Numbered from the stretch's first letter, positions 1-7,850 are shown. The stretch is DNA of 64,000 bases from Flavobacterium sp. JAS (GCF_020991455.1 NZ_JAJMOX010000008.1:62001-126000), one strand, 5' to 3'. Notes: generated by a model from the letters alone, not told the origin. Made by a program: numbers and translations.

Positions 1-90
1 AATTTCAGTTTCGATATAAGCTTTGACTTTATTTTCTTGTCCGCTTACAGCTCTAACTACGTACCATTTTTTCACATTATTATCTGCCAT
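1..90 (-). CDS. nusG: Transcription termination/antitermination protein NusG (N-terminal fragment, cut by window edge)
   Basis: The reverse strand opens with ATG at 90 and reads 30 codons off the left edge, beginning MADNNVKKWYVVRAVSGQE. The WYVVRAVSGQE stretch is the start of the NusG N-terminal (NGN) domain, which binds the RNA polymerase clamp and supports processive transcription and coupling to the ribosome. It starts 10 bases after the secE stop, in the secE-nusG order conserved across bacteria. The rest of the gene, and the ribosomal protein genes expected after it, lie outside the window. Confidence 0.93.
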   Translation of the reverse strand, partial: MADNNVKKWYVVRAVSGQENKVKAYIETEI

Positions 91-100
91 CACAAAAAAA

Positions 101-298
101 TTATCCTTTTAACCAGTTAAAAAATCCAGCCAAAGCTTTTGCAAAAAATTCATCTACTCCCCATGTTGCCAGAGCGAACAGAACTGAAAATACAGCTACA
201 ACAATTGTCAATTTTTGAACCTCAGCCCAAGCAGGCCAAGAAACATTTGACTTTAACTCTTCGAAAGCCTCTGATAAATAATTCGTAACTTTTGTCAT
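101..298 (-). CDS. secE: Preprotein translocase subunit SecE
   Basis: A 65-residue protein with a short N-terminal amphipathic part (LSEAFEELKSNVSWPAWAEV) and one membrane segment at about residues 31-58, which is the single-span form of SecE. SecE clamps the SecY channel in the inner membrane and is needed for protein export. The motif with W-P just before the membrane helix is the family signature. It lies between tRNA-Trp and nusG on the same strand, the usual place for secE in Bacteroidetes, and probably shares the tRNA-tuf transcript. Confidence 0.95.
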   Translation of the reverse strand: MTKVTNYLSEAFEELKSNVSWPAWAEVQKLTIVVAVFSVLFALATWGVDEFFAKALAGFFNWLKG

Positions 299-316
299 TT
301 GATATATTTTTTATTG

Positions 317-387
317 CACGGGCGGAGGGATTCGAACCCCCATCAACGGTTTTGGAGACCGCTATTCTACCCTTGAACTACGCCCGT
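317..387 (-). tRNA. tRNA-Trp (anticodon CCA)
   Basis: A 71-base cloverleaf reads on the minus strand. The acceptor stem ACGGGCG (387-381) pairs with CGCCCGT (324-318), with discriminator G at 317. The T loop contains GGTTCGAATCC and the anticodon loop CTCCAAA carries CCA. CCA is not encoded. It lies between tuf and secE, the standard position of tRNA-Trp in this operon in Bacteroidetes. Confidence 0.95.
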
Positions 388-447
388 AATTAAAAGCCAG
401 TGATTTCAGTTAAGAAAATCAACTGGCTTTTTATAATATTTATAGGA

Positions 448-1635
448 TTATCCTACGATTTCAGTTACCTGACCTGCACCTACAGTTCTACCACCTTCAC
501 GGATAGCGAAACGTAAACCTACGCTCATTGCGATTGGGCTTAATAAAGATACATTGATAGTCAAGTTGTCTCCTGGCATTACCATCTCTACTCCTTCTGG
601 TAAAGTAATAACTCCTGTTACGTCAGTTGTACGTACGTAGAACTGTGGACGGTAGTTATTATGGAATGGAGTATGACGTCCACCTTCTTCTTTTTTCAAG
701 ATATAAACCTCAGCTTTGAAAGTAGCGTGTGGTTTTACTGATCCTGGCTTAATGATAACCATTCCTCTTTTGATAGATTCTTTATCAACACCTCTTAACA
801 ATAAACCTACGTTATCTCCAGCTTCACCTCTGTCAAGGATTTTACGGAACATCTCAACTCCTGTAATAGTAGAAGTTAATTTATCAGCTCCCATACCAAT
901 GATTTCAACAGCATCTCCTGTATTAGCAATACCAGTTTCGATACGACCTGTAGCAACAGTTCCACGTCCAGTAATTGTAAATACATCCTCAACTGGCATC
1001 AAGAATGGTTTTGCAGTATCACGAATTGGCTCTTCGATCCAATTATCAACAGCTTCCATTAATTCAATGATTTTAGGAACCCAAGCAGGATCATTATTCA
1101 ATCCTCCTAAAGCAGAACCTTGAACTACTGGACCATTATCTCCATCATATTCATAGAAAGATAATAAATCTCTAATTTCCATTTCAACAAGCTCTAACAA
1201 CTCAGCGTCGTCAACCATATCTACTTTGTTCATGAAAACTACCATTCTAGGAATACCAACCTGGCGACCTAAAAGGATGTGCTCACGAGTTTGTGGCATT
1301 GGACCATCTGTAGCAGCAACTACTAAGATAGCTCCGTCCATTTGAGCAGCACCAGTAACCATGTTCTTTACGTAATCCGCGTGACCTGGACAGTCAACGT
1401 GAGCGTAGTGACGGTTAGCTGTTTCATACTCTACGTGTGATGTATTAATAGTAATACCTCTTTCTTTCTCCTCTGGAGCGTTATCGATTTGATCAAACGA
1501 TTTTGCTTGACAGTAACCAGCATCAGACAATACTTTTGTAATTGCTGCAGTTAATGTAGTTTTTCCGTGATCCACGTGTCCAATTGTACCTATGTTTAAG
1601 TGCGGTTTGGAACGATTAAAATTCTCCTTTGCCAT
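448..1635 (-). CDS. tuf: Translation elongation factor Tu
   Basis: This 395-residue protein is the normal length for EF-Tu, the GTPase that delivers aminoacyl-tRNA to the ribosomal A site. The P-loop GHVDHGKT is at residues 19-26, followed by the switch II DCPGH motif and the NKVD guanine-specificity motif. The C-terminal barrel domains end in the usual [10 protein letters not shown] segment. The gene sits after tRNA-Thr(GGT) and before tRNA-Trp and secE, so it is very likely read on one transcript with the upstream tRNAs. That arrangement couples supply of EF-Tu to supply of tRNA. Nothing in the sequence looks altered. Confidence 0.98.
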   Translation of the reverse strand: MAKENFNRSKPHLNIGTIGHVDHGKTTLTAAITKVLSDAGYCQAKSFDQIDNAPEEKERGITINTSHVEYETANRHYAHVDCPGHADYVKNMVTGAAQMDGAILVVAATDGPMPQTREHILLGRQVGIPRMVVFMNKVDMVDDAELLELVEMEIRDLLSFYEYDGDNGPVVQGSALGGLNNDPAWVPKIIELMEAVDNWIEEPIRDTAKPFLMPVEDVFTITGRGTVATGRIETGIANTGDAVEIIGMGADKLTSTITGVEMFRKILDRGEAGDNVGLLLRGVDKESIKRGMVIIKPGSVKPHATFKAEVYILKKEEGGRHTPFHNNYRPQFYVRTTDVTGVITLPEGVEMVMPGDNLTINVSLLSPIAMSVGLRFAIREGGRTVGAGQVTEIVG

Positions 1636-1690
1636 TTTACTTAATTTTTAATCTTAGTTATATATTAATTTTCAATTTCCTACTTACTTG

Positions 1691-1762
1691 AGCCAACTAC
1701 GGGAATTGAACCCGTGACCTCTTCCTTACCAAGGAAGCACTCTACCCCTGAGCTAAGTCGGC
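1691..1762 (-). tRNA. tRNA-Thr (anticodon GGT)
   Basis: A 72-base cloverleaf on the minus strand. Acceptor GCCGACT (1762-1756) pairs with AGTTGGC (1698-1692), with one G-T wobble. The anticodon stem CTTCC/GGAAG closes loop TTGGTAA with anticodon GGT, and the T arm contains GGTTCAATTCC. It lies 55 bases upstream of the tuf start codon and belongs to the same tRNA-tuf unit. Confidence 0.95.
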
Positions 1763-1850
1763 AGAGAGTTCTGATTTTAGATTCTTGAATTTAGATTTCA
1801 GATTTTATAATCCAAAACCTACAATCCGAAATCTTAACTTCTTTTTTTTG

Positions 1851-1931
1851 TGGGGAGAGCAGGATTCGAACCTGCGAAGTTCACACAGCAGATTTACAGT
1901 CTGCCCTCGTTGGCCGCTTGAGTATCTCCCC
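1851..1931 (-). tRNA. tRNA-Tyr (anticodon GTA)
   Basis: An 81-base class II tRNA with a long variable arm. The acceptor stem is GGGGAGA (1931-1925) with TCTCCCC, discriminator A at 1851. The anticodon stem GCAGA/TCTGC closes loop CTGTAAA with anticodon GTA, and the T arm carries GGTTCGAATCC. An 88-base A/T-rich spacer separates it from the following tRNA-Thr(GGT). Confidence 0.95.
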
Positions 1932-1985
1932 TTTATTTTATCAATAATTGCATGAACAATTTCAAATCGCATTTGAAATATTTAG

Positions 1986-2059
1986 AGCCGGCGGAGGGAC
2001 TCGAACCCACGACCTGCTGATTACAAATCAGCTGCTCTAGCCAACTGAGCTACGCTGGC
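1986..2059 (-). tRNA. tRNA-Thr (anticodon TGT)
   Basis: A 74-base cloverleaf on the minus strand with anticodon loop TTTGTAA (TGT) inside stem CTGAT/ATCAG, and a T arm carrying GGTTCGAGTCC. The acceptor stem is GCCAGCG (2059-2053) against CGCCGGC (1993-1987). Six pairs form, but position 4-69 is A against C, an acceptor-stem mismatch. It is the first gene of the tRNA-tuf-secE-nusG unit and lies just downstream of a good promoter. Confidence 0.93.
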
Positions 2060-2068
2060 AATATCAAT

Positions 2069-2095
2069 AAAAAAGTCCGCTATTTCTAACGGACT
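2069..2095 (-). terminator. Intrinsic terminator downstream of hpf, abutting the tRNA-tuf promoter
   Basis: On the minus strand AGTCCG (2095-2090) pairs with CGGACT (2079-2074) across a 10-base loop, followed directly by a run of T (A tract on the plus strand). It lies after hpf and before the first tRNA-Thr, so it should end xerC-hpf transcripts. It touches the -7 element of the next promoter. Confidence 0.75.
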
Positions 2096-2096
2096 G

Positions 2097-2125
2097 CAAA
2101 TGTAGCTATTTTATCTTTGTATCAA
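2097..2125 (-). promoter_or_regulatory. Bacteroidetes-type promoter of the tRNA-tuf operon
   Basis: The minus strand has TTG (2125-2123), an 18-base gap and TACATTTG (2104-2097). This is an exact match to the -33 TTG and -7 TAnnTTTG consensus of Bacteroidetes promoters. The predicted start, near 2087-2092, is just upstream of tRNA-Thr(TGT). Confidence 0.8.
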
Positions 2126-2160
2126 AACATTTTTTGAAAAAAATTTTCAATTATGTTCAA

Positions 2161-2463
2161 TTATATATGTGCTCTTATTTTTTCTTTCCTTTTTACCAGT
2201 AAACGTTCTAAAGACTCTGCCGAAAGTTCAACTGCTTCCTCGAATGTTTTACATTGCTTCTTAACCAAAAAATCATCCCCAGGAACATTAATTTTAACCT
2301 CTACTGCCTTATTCTCCTTATCACTTGTTCTTTCAACTTTCAAAAAAACATCGGCCGAAACCACGCGATCATAATATTTTTCTAATTTATCCATTCTCTC
2401 CTGAATAAAATCTACCAACTTTCTGTCAACAGTAAAGTTAACTGCATGAACATCTACCTTCAT
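2161..2463 (-). CDS. hpf: Ribosome hibernation-promoting factor, HPF/YfiA (RaiA) family, short form
   Basis: HPF/RaiA proteins bind the 30S mRNA/tRNA channel in slow growth and inactivate or dimerise ribosomes. From ATG at 2463 the protein is 100 residues and starts MKVDVHAVNFTVDRKL. The family pattern continues with DKLEKYYDRVVSADVFLKVE and the conserved FEEAVELSAESLERLLVKRKEK near the end. It lacks the C-terminal dimerisation domain of long HPF, so it is the short form. A longer reading from 2520 adds 19 unconserved residues and would overlap xerC, so I reject it. It follows xerC by 34 bases and is probably cotranscribed with it, ending at the terminator at 2069-2095. Confidence 0.9.
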   Translation of the reverse strand: MKVDVHAVNFTVDRKLVDFIQERMDKLEKYYDRVVSADVFLKVERTSDKENKAVEVKINVPGDDFLVKKQCKTFEEAVELSAESLERLLVKRKEKIRAHI

Positions 2464-2497
2464 AATACTAATTTTAGGGTTAAACATTTCAGAACTA

Positions 2498-3391
2498 TTA
2501 TTTGTTCCGAGGATGCGCATCAGTATACACCTTTTTAAGCTCTGCTAAACTATTATGAGTATAAACCTGCGTAGACGCCAAACTCGAATGCCCTAATAAT
2601 TCTTTAACTGAATTTAAATCCGCTCCGTTATTTAACAAGTGAGTCGCAAAAGTATGCCGAAGCACATGTGGACTTTTTTTTACCTTTTCAGAGACTTTAC
2701 TAAAGTAAGAATTTATTAATCGATACACAAAAGATTCACTCAATTTTAACCCTTTTCGAGAAATAAAAAAATAATCTCCATCTACTATCTTTTCAAGCTG
2801 AGATCTTTCCTGCAAATACATACCAAACTGCTCCACAATAACAGGCAAAATCGGAATAATCCGTTCTTTATTTCGTTTCCCTAAAACCTTAACTACATTA
2901 GAAGACAAATCAACGTTACTCTTCATTAAATGTATTAGCTCTGCTCTTCGCATTCCCGTAGTATAAAACAAATCAACAATAAGCTTATCCCTTACCTCTT
3001 CAAAACCAATAGGACTATCAATATCAGACATTAAATCTGTTAATTCTTTTTCAGAAAAAGGAATCTGAATAATTTTTGGTGTTTTCAAAGCCTTATGCTT
3101 CAACATCGGACTCACTTCTATTTGCTTTGTTTTTAAAAGAAACTTATAAAAAGCTTTCAAAGAAGCCATTTTTCGATTTACAGAAACATTTGAAATATCC
3201 GCATCGACCAAAGAAACAATCCAACTTCTAATCTGACTGTAATTTACCTTTTCAATACTTTCCTGCTCAAAATTCTCCCTATTAAATATTTCAAAGAACA
3301 AAATATCATTCAGATATGCATTGACGGTATGCGGAGAATATTTTTTCTCCAATTGAAGATAATCCCGAAATGCTTCTTTATTTGATTTCAT
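2498..3391 (-). CDS. xerC: Tyrosine recombinase XerC-like
   Basis: A site-specific tyrosine recombinase that would resolve chromosome dimers, here 297 residues from ATG at 3391. The N-terminal SAM-like DNA-binding domain spans about residues 1-85. The catalytic domain has the complete set: R148 (in GMRRAEL), K172, H242 and R245 (HVLRHTFATHLL), H268 (LLGHSS) and Y277 (VYTH). The spacing matches XerC/XerD closely. A start four codons upstream is possible, but the MKSNKEAFRDYL start fits the family better. The fixed position between rpsU and hpf is typical of Flavobacteria and argues for a housekeeping recombinase rather than a phage or integron integrase. Confidence 0.92.
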   Translation of the reverse strand: MKSNKEAFRDYLQLEKKYSPHTVNAYLNDILFFEIFNRENFEQESIEKVNYSQIRSWIVSLVDADISNVSVNRKMASLKAFYKFLLKTKQIEVSPMLKHKALKTPKIIQIPFSEKELTDLMSDIDSPIGFEEVRDKLIVDLFYTTGMRRAELIHLMKSNVDLSSNVVKVLGKRNKERIIPILPVIVEQFGMYLQERSQLEKIVDGDYFFISRKGLKLSESFVYRLINSYFSKVSEKVKKSPHVLRHTFATHLLNNGADLNSVKELLGHSSLASTQVYTHNSLAELKKVYTDAHPRNK

Positions 3392-3472
3392 AAGAATAAA
3401 CACTTTTCCATATTATACAAATCCAAACCCTACACCTATATATAGAATACTATTTATCTCAAAATTAAGCAT

Positions 3473-3510
3473 AAAAAAACCGTTAGCATCAAAATTTTGA
3501 CAGCTAACGG
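3473..3510 (-). terminator. rpsU terminator
   Basis: Perfect 8-bp stem CCGTTAGC (3480-3487) with GCTAACGG (3503-3510), followed on the minus strand by a T run (A tract 3473-3479). It separates rpsU from xerC, so rpsU is likely a largely monocistronic message. Confidence 0.85.
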
Positions 3511-3534
3511 TAATTATTTTTATAAAGCTATATA

Positions 3535-3729
3535 CTAACTCTCTAAACCATCTCTCATGTTTTGGATGTAAGCAGCTTTTTGAATTTGTGCTCTTTTGAT
3601 AACAGAAGGCTTAATAAAAGCAGTACGTGCTCTTAGTTGACGAACAGTTCCTGTTTTATCAAATTTTCTTTTATAGCGCTTTAATGCTCTATCGATATTT
3701 TCTCCGTCTTTAATTGGTATAATTAACAT
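3535..3729 (-). CDS. rpsU: 30S ribosomal protein S21 (bS21)
   Basis: A 64-residue basic protein starting MLIIPIKDGENIDRALKRYKRK, the bS21 signature, with an R/K-rich continuation. bS21 binds the 30S platform near the 3' end of 16S rRNA. In Bacteroidetes ribosomes, bS21 together with bS18 and bS6 is reported to hide the anti-Shine-Dalgarno tail, which explains why genes here lack Shine-Dalgarno sites. This gene is the exception, with a consensus Shine-Dalgarno nine bases before its start (separate entry). The bracketing -7 promoter element and terminator suggest a short single-gene transcript. Confidence 0.95.
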   Translation of the reverse strand: MLIIPIKDGENIDRALKRYKRKFDKTGTVRQLRARTAFIKPSVIKRAQIQKAAYIQNMRDGLES

Positions 3730-3738
3730 AATATTGAC

Positions 3739-3766
3739 ACCTCCTCTCGTTAAGGGTGCAAAAGTA
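3739..3766 (-). promoter_or_regulatory. rpsU leader: consensus Shine-Dalgarno and -7 promoter element
   Basis: On the minus strand AGGAGGT (3745-3739) lies nine bases before the rpsU ATG (3729), an optimal Shine-Dalgarno position. Further upstream TACTTTTG (3766-3759) matches the Bacteroidetes -7 element TAnnTTTG, but no TTG is at the expected -33 distance. The predicted leader is only about 25 bases, almost all ribosome-binding site. I saw no comparable AGGAGG before the other genes whose upstream regions I checked. Confidence 0.85.
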
Positions 3767-3840
3767 TATATTAATTATGAATTATGAGGTATAAATTCCA
3801 AATTATTTTTCTAAATATAAATTTCCTTATAAATACTCTC

Positions 3841-4015
3841 TGCGTGAGGGATTGTAATGGAAATTCTTTTATATTCTTAAAGAAAGAATATAAAAGATTA
3901 CTTCACTTAATATCTATTTTAATTGGAGTTCAGTGAACTTCGTTTGTAATGGAAAGCCCGACCACAAAAACAAAAGCCACTCAACGTTTGCTAAATGGCT
4001 TTTGTTTTTGTGGGC
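3841..4015. repeat. Dispersed intergenic repeat (copy A) plus 18-bp hairpin
   Basis: This gap between ACAD and rpsU holds no gene. Bases 3888-3950 (AGATTACTTCACTTAAT ... GGAGTTCAGTGAACTTCG) recur in reverse orientation at about 24289-24340. Positions 3865-3894 form an A/T hairpin. At 3962-3979 and 3996-4013 there is a perfect 18-bp inverted repeat around a 16-base loop, which could terminate the acyl-CoA dehydrogenase transcript. The two parts look like an insertion-type repeat joined to a terminator. Confidence 0.7.
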
Positions 4016-4032
4016 ACGCCCAAATTATTATT

Positions 4033-5175
4033 TTACTCTTTTAATAAGTTTCTTGAAATAACAACTTTTTGAATTTCAGTAGTTCCTTCTCCAATTGTAC
4101 ATAATTTAGAATCTCTATAGAATTTCTCTACAGGAAAATCTTTTGTATAACCGTAACCCCCGTGAATTTGAACTGCCTCGTTTGCAATTTTCACACAAGC
4201 CTCTGAAGCATACATTTTTGCCATTGCACCAATGGTTGTTACAGGTTTATGCTGTTGTTTTAAGAAAGCAGCTTTATGCAATAACAATTCCGAAGCTTCA
4301 ATTTCGGTAGCCATATCAGCAAGTTTGAATGAAATTCCCTGAAAATTACTAATAGGTTGTCCAAACTGATGTCTTTCTTTAGAATATTTAAGAGCAGCTT
4401 CATACGCGCCTTTTGCAATTCCTAATGACAAAGCTCCGATTGAGATTCGTCCACCATCTAATATTTTCATAGCCTGAACAAATCCTTGCCCTACTTCTCC
4501 TAATCTATTTGCATCCGGCACGCGACAACCATCAAAAACTAATTCTGCAGTTTCACTGGCACGCATTCCTAATTTATTTTCTTTTTTCCCTGACGAAAAC
4601 CCTTTCATTCCTTTTTCAAAAACAAAAGCTGTCATTCCTTTAGAATCGCCTTTTTCTCCTGTACGAACAATTACTACGGCAATATCTCCTGAAATCGCAT
4701 GTGTAATAAAGTTTTTAGCTCCATTTACAATCCACTCGTCACCATCTCTTACGGCCGTTGTATTCATTCCGCCAGCATCAGAACCTGTATTATGTTCTGT
4801 CAATCCCCAAGCTCCTATATACTCAGCTGTTGCAAGTTTTGGCAGCCATTTTTTCTTTTGTTCTTCATTTCCAAAAGTCAAAATATGATTTGTACATAAC
4901 GAATTATGAGCTGCAACAGATAATCCTATTGAAGGATCTACTTTTGAAATTTCTTCAACAACTGTAATGTATTCATGATATCCTAAACCGGAACCTCCAT
5001 ATTCTTCGGGTACTAAAACTCCCATAAATCCCATTTCGCCTAATTTTTTAAATAAAGGAATTGGGAAAATTTGAGCCTCGTCCCACTCCATTATATAAGG
5101 TCTTATATTTTTATCGGCAAAATCCTTTATTGACTGAGCAATCATTGATTGCGTTTCATTGTAATCAAAATTCAT
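4033..5175 (-). CDS. Acyl-CoA dehydrogenase
   Basis: A 380-residue FAD enzyme that oxidises acyl-CoA to the trans-2-enoyl-CoA, a step of fatty acid or branched-chain amino acid breakdown, passing electrons to ETF. The three usual parts are visible: an N-terminal helical domain from NETQSMIAQSIKDFA, the middle beta domain with AWGLTEHNTGSDAGG (flavin site), and the C-terminal helical domain with QIHGGYGYTKDFPVEKFYRDSK. The likely catalytic base is E363 in IGEGTTEIQ. Length is normal. The exact acyl substrate cannot be read; the sequence resembles short-chain or butyryl-CoA type enzymes. The ComEA-like pseudogene lies 14 bases upstream, so they may share a transcript. Confidence 0.93.
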   Translation of the reverse strand: MNFDYNETQSMIAQSIKDFADKNIRPYIMEWDEAQIFPIPLFKKLGEMGFMGVLVPEEYGGSGLGYHEYITVVEEISKVDPSIGLSVAAHNSLCTNHILTFGNEEQKKKWLPKLATAEYIGAWGLTEHNTGSDAGGMNTTAVRDGDEWIVNGAKNFITHAISGDIAVVIVRTGEKGDSKGMTAFVFEKGMKGFSSGKKENKLGMRASETAELVFDGCRVPDANRLGEVGQGFVQAMKILDGGRISIGALSLGIAKGAYEAALKYSKERHQFGQPISNFQGISFKLADMATEIEASELLLHKAAFLKQQHKPVTTIGAMAKMYASEACVKIANEAVQIHGGYGYTKDFPVEKFYRDSKLCTIGEGTTEIQKVVISRNLLKE

Positions 5176-5189
5176 TGTGTGTTATTTTT

Positions 5190-6079
5190 TTAGAACTCCA
5201 AATATAAACTAATTATTTTTGCTTTTTCAACAGGAAAATCTTTAATTTTTGATAAATCCTCAATATTATTAAAATTTCCGTTCATGCTTCGAGCTGTCAC
5301 GATCTGTTTTGCCAATGCATATCTGAAATAAGGAAACTGCGACAATTCTTTTAAAGAAGCATCATTTATTGCAATTTTTTTCAAATTTGGAGGTATCACC
5401 ACTTTAAAATGAGAATTCAATTCTGCAATTACTTCAGGCGAAAGTCCCCAAACATCACTCATTTGTTCATAGAAACAAAACAGCCTAAAATCTCCTTTTG
5501 TTTTAATATACGCAAAGACAAAGCTTCACCTATTCCATACAATTTAATTAAATCGTCCTGAGTTGCCTGATTAATATCTAAAACTATTATTTTATTTTCT
5601 TTTTTCGAATAAGTTTTCTCTGTATACTCTTTCTGTTCTGTCTTAAAGTTAGATTTATTCTGAGTCCAGTCCGGAAATTTAAACAAAGGCGAAATAACTT
5701 TTAATAAAGAATCTGAAACTTTTGTGACTTGCTGAAATTCTTCAGTTGAATTTACATATTTATTTTGTTTTCTAAAAGCTAACAAACGATCAATTTCTTC
5801 AATCGACATTCCAAGTTTATCCCCTTTATAGTCTGAGATAAAATTTGGATTAAAAGTATACACTTTTGGCTCCCCATTATATTTTATTGATTTCAACGAA
5901 TCAATTTCAGTTTGTAGAGAAACCCATTGTTCTTTCTCAGGGAAAGACTTTTCAGGAAGACTAAAGTCTACAAAAAAATAAACTACCTTTAATACTATTA
6001 TAAGTATAAAAAGCAAAAAAATCCCTGTGCGTTGCTGACTTGTAAACTTAAAAAGTCCTGATAATATTTTAAAACTCAT
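5190..6079 (-). pseudogene. ComEA-like helix-hairpin-helix protein, split by a one-base frameshift
   Basis: Two overlapping reading frames (6079-5459, 206 residues; 5462-5190, 90 residues) together make one helix-hairpin-helix protein. The first has a membrane segment at about residues 19-37 and ends in the HhH motif ITQATQ-type LDINQATQDDLIKLYGIGE, then GCFVSMNK and stop. The second continues SDVWGLSPEVIAEL and a second HhH copy (LKKIAINDASLKELSQFPYF). The family normally reads VSMEQM at the joint. The DNA has ATGAACAAATG, and adding one G (ATGGAACAAATG) restores the frame near 5467. ComEA-like proteins bind DNA at the membrane in uptake. This may be a real inactivating deletion or a sequencing error. 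Confidence 0.85.
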
Positions 6080-6287
6080 TAATTAATACATTTTCTATTT
6101 CTAATTGTAATATGATTTGTGCGAAAATAAATTATTTTATTAAGAAAAGTATTAAATAAATGACTAATTTACGAATTGATTAATCTGCTATAAAACACTA
6201 GTAATTTTAATGAATATAAGAATTTAAAGAGTGTTTCTTGTGGGTATTATCACATAATTAAATATTTTATAACTTAAAAGATGATTA

Positions 6288-6321
6288 TTGTTTTTATTTT
6301 TTACAAAAAACAATACATTTG
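6288..6321 (+). promoter_or_regulatory. Bacteroidetes-type promoter of the APC permease
   Basis: TTG (6288-6290), a 23-base gap and TACATTTG (6314-6321) lie 30 bases before the permease ATG. The -7 element is exact and the spacing is at the long end of the accepted range. Confidence 0.7.
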
Positions 6322-6351
6322 GAGCTTAATAACAATAAACCAATATAATAT

Positions 6352-7830
6352 ATGTCAATTTGGAGAGTTAAACCAATATCTGCTTTTGAAGCTGATATAA
6401 AAAAAAGTAATTTAAAAAGAGTTCTAGGAAAGTGGAGCCTTACTGCAATTGGAGTTGGTGCCATTATTGGTGGTGGAATTTTTGTTCTTACAGGTACGGG
6501 GGCATATTATCATGCAGGCCCTGCATTGGCAGTTTCTTTCATTATTGCAGGTATTGCCTGCGTTTTTGCTGCTCTTTGCTATTCTGAGTTTGCGTCAATT
6601 CTACCGGTTGAGGGTTCAGCTTATGCTTATGCTTACGGTACAATTGGAGAAATCTTTGCCTGGATCATTGGTTGGGGACTTATACTTGAGTACGCCATGG
6701 GATCAATGACCGTAGCGGTTTCCTGGTCAGGATACTTCAACAAATTACTTAAAATGTTTCATATTAAACTTCCTGAATGGCTCACAACAGACCCAGCCAG
6801 CTATACTGGAGAGGGTTTTTCTATGAATCTTCCTGCTTTCTTAATTGTACTTTTAGTTATTTCATTACTTATTAAGGGAACAAAAAGCGCAGCAAAAGCA
6901 AACAATATGATTGTTATTCTTAAAGTTTCTGCTGTAATCTTTGTAATCATTGCAGGACTTTTCTTTATCAATACCGCTAACTGGCATCCATTTATTCCAG
7001 CAGCGACTCAAATCATTGAAAAAGAAACAACTCATAATGCATATGGAATTGGCGGAATCGTTTCTGGAGCTGCTGCAATTTTCTTTGCTTATGTAGGTTT
7101 TGATGCAGTTTCTACACAAGCTGGAGAGGCTATTAATCCTAAAAAAGACGTTCCTTTTGCAATTATTGCTTCTTTATTAATTTGTACTACATTATATATT
7201 CTTGTTTCTTTAGTGCTAACCGGAATGATGAGTTATAAAGATTTCAATCCACTAGGAAAATATCCTGAAGCTATAAAAGCACCTGTTGCTTATGCATTTG
7301 ATATTGCCGGACAAGCCTGGGCTGGATTTATTATTACAATTGCCGCAACTATTGGTTTAATATCTGTATTAATGGTAATGATTATGGGACAATCAAGAAT
7401 TTTCCTTGGTATGTCTAAAGATGGTTTAATTCCTGCTGTATTTTCTAAAGTAAATCCAATTTCTGGAACACCAAAAACTAATTTAATGATTTTAGGAGGT
7501 ATTATTGCTATAGTAGCTGCTTTTACTCCAATCAACAGATTAGCTGATATGACTAGTTTTGGTACTTTATTTGCTTTTACAATGGTTTGTATTGCAGTTT
7601 GGATTTTGAGAGTAAAACAACCTCAATTAACAAGAACTTTTAAAGTTCCTGCTCTTCCAGTAATTGCCGTTTGTGGTATTTCAATCAACACTTATCTAAT
7701 GATTAACTTGAGTTTAGATGCTCAATTACTTTCACTTGGATGGTTAGCGATTGGTATTTTAGTTTATTTTGGATATAGTAAAAAAAGAGCCAAACTTAAC
7801 CAGCCAAATACTGAAGCTGAAACAGAATAA
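6352..7830 (+). CDS. APC superfamily amino acid permease (cationic amino acid transporter type)
   Basis: A 492-residue integral membrane protein with about 12 or more hydrophobic helices. It takes up amino acids by proton or sodium symport, or exchange. The first helix carries GVGAIIGGGIFVLTGTGA, the glycine-rich substrate-binding break of APC proteins. EFASILPVEGSAYAYAYGTIGE and FFAYVGFDAVSTQAGEAINPKKDVP are typical of the CAT/YfnA branch. The N-terminal part WRVKPISAFEADIKKSNLKRVLG is the cytosolic lead-in seen in that branch. It has its own promoter and a strong terminator, so it is probably a single-gene unit. The amino acid carried cannot be told from the sequence. Confidence 0.9.
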   Translation: MSIWRVKPISAFEADIKKSNLKRVLGKWSLTAIGVGAIIGGGIFVLTGTGAYYHAGPALAVSFIIAGIACVFAALCYSEFASILPVEGSAYAYAYGTIGEIFAWIIGWGLILEYAMGSMTVAVSWSGYFNKLLKMFHIKLPEWLTTDPASYTGEGFSMNLPAFLIVLLVISLLIKGTKSAAKANNMIVILKVSAVIFVIIAGLFFINTANWHPFIPAATQIIEKETTHNAYGIGGIVSGAAAIFFAYVGFDAVSTQAGEAINPKKDVPFAIIASLLICTTLYILVSLVLTGMMSYKDFNPLGKYPEAIKAPVAYAFDIAGQAWAGFIITIAATIGLISVLMVMIMGQSRIFLGMSKDGLIPAVFSKVNPISGTPKTNLMILGGIIAIVAAFTPINRLADMTSFGTLFAFTMVCIAVWILRVKQPQLTRTFKVPALPVIAVCGISINTYLMINLSLDAQLLSLGWLAIGILVYFGYSKKRAKLNQPNTEAETE

Positions 7831-7850
7831 ATATCAATATGATTTCATAA

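Noticed and set aside
716..1123. Plus-strand 135-residue frame inside tuf
   Set aside because: It is antisense to the highly conserved EF-Tu gene and has no family motifs.
2464..2520. Longer N-terminus for the hpf gene (119 residues)
   Set aside because: The extra 19 residues are not conserved and overlap xerC; ATG at 2463 begins the known family start.
2498..3391. Integron or phage integrase
   Set aside because: Fixed context between rpsU and hpf and full Xer residue spacing indicate a housekeeping XerC.
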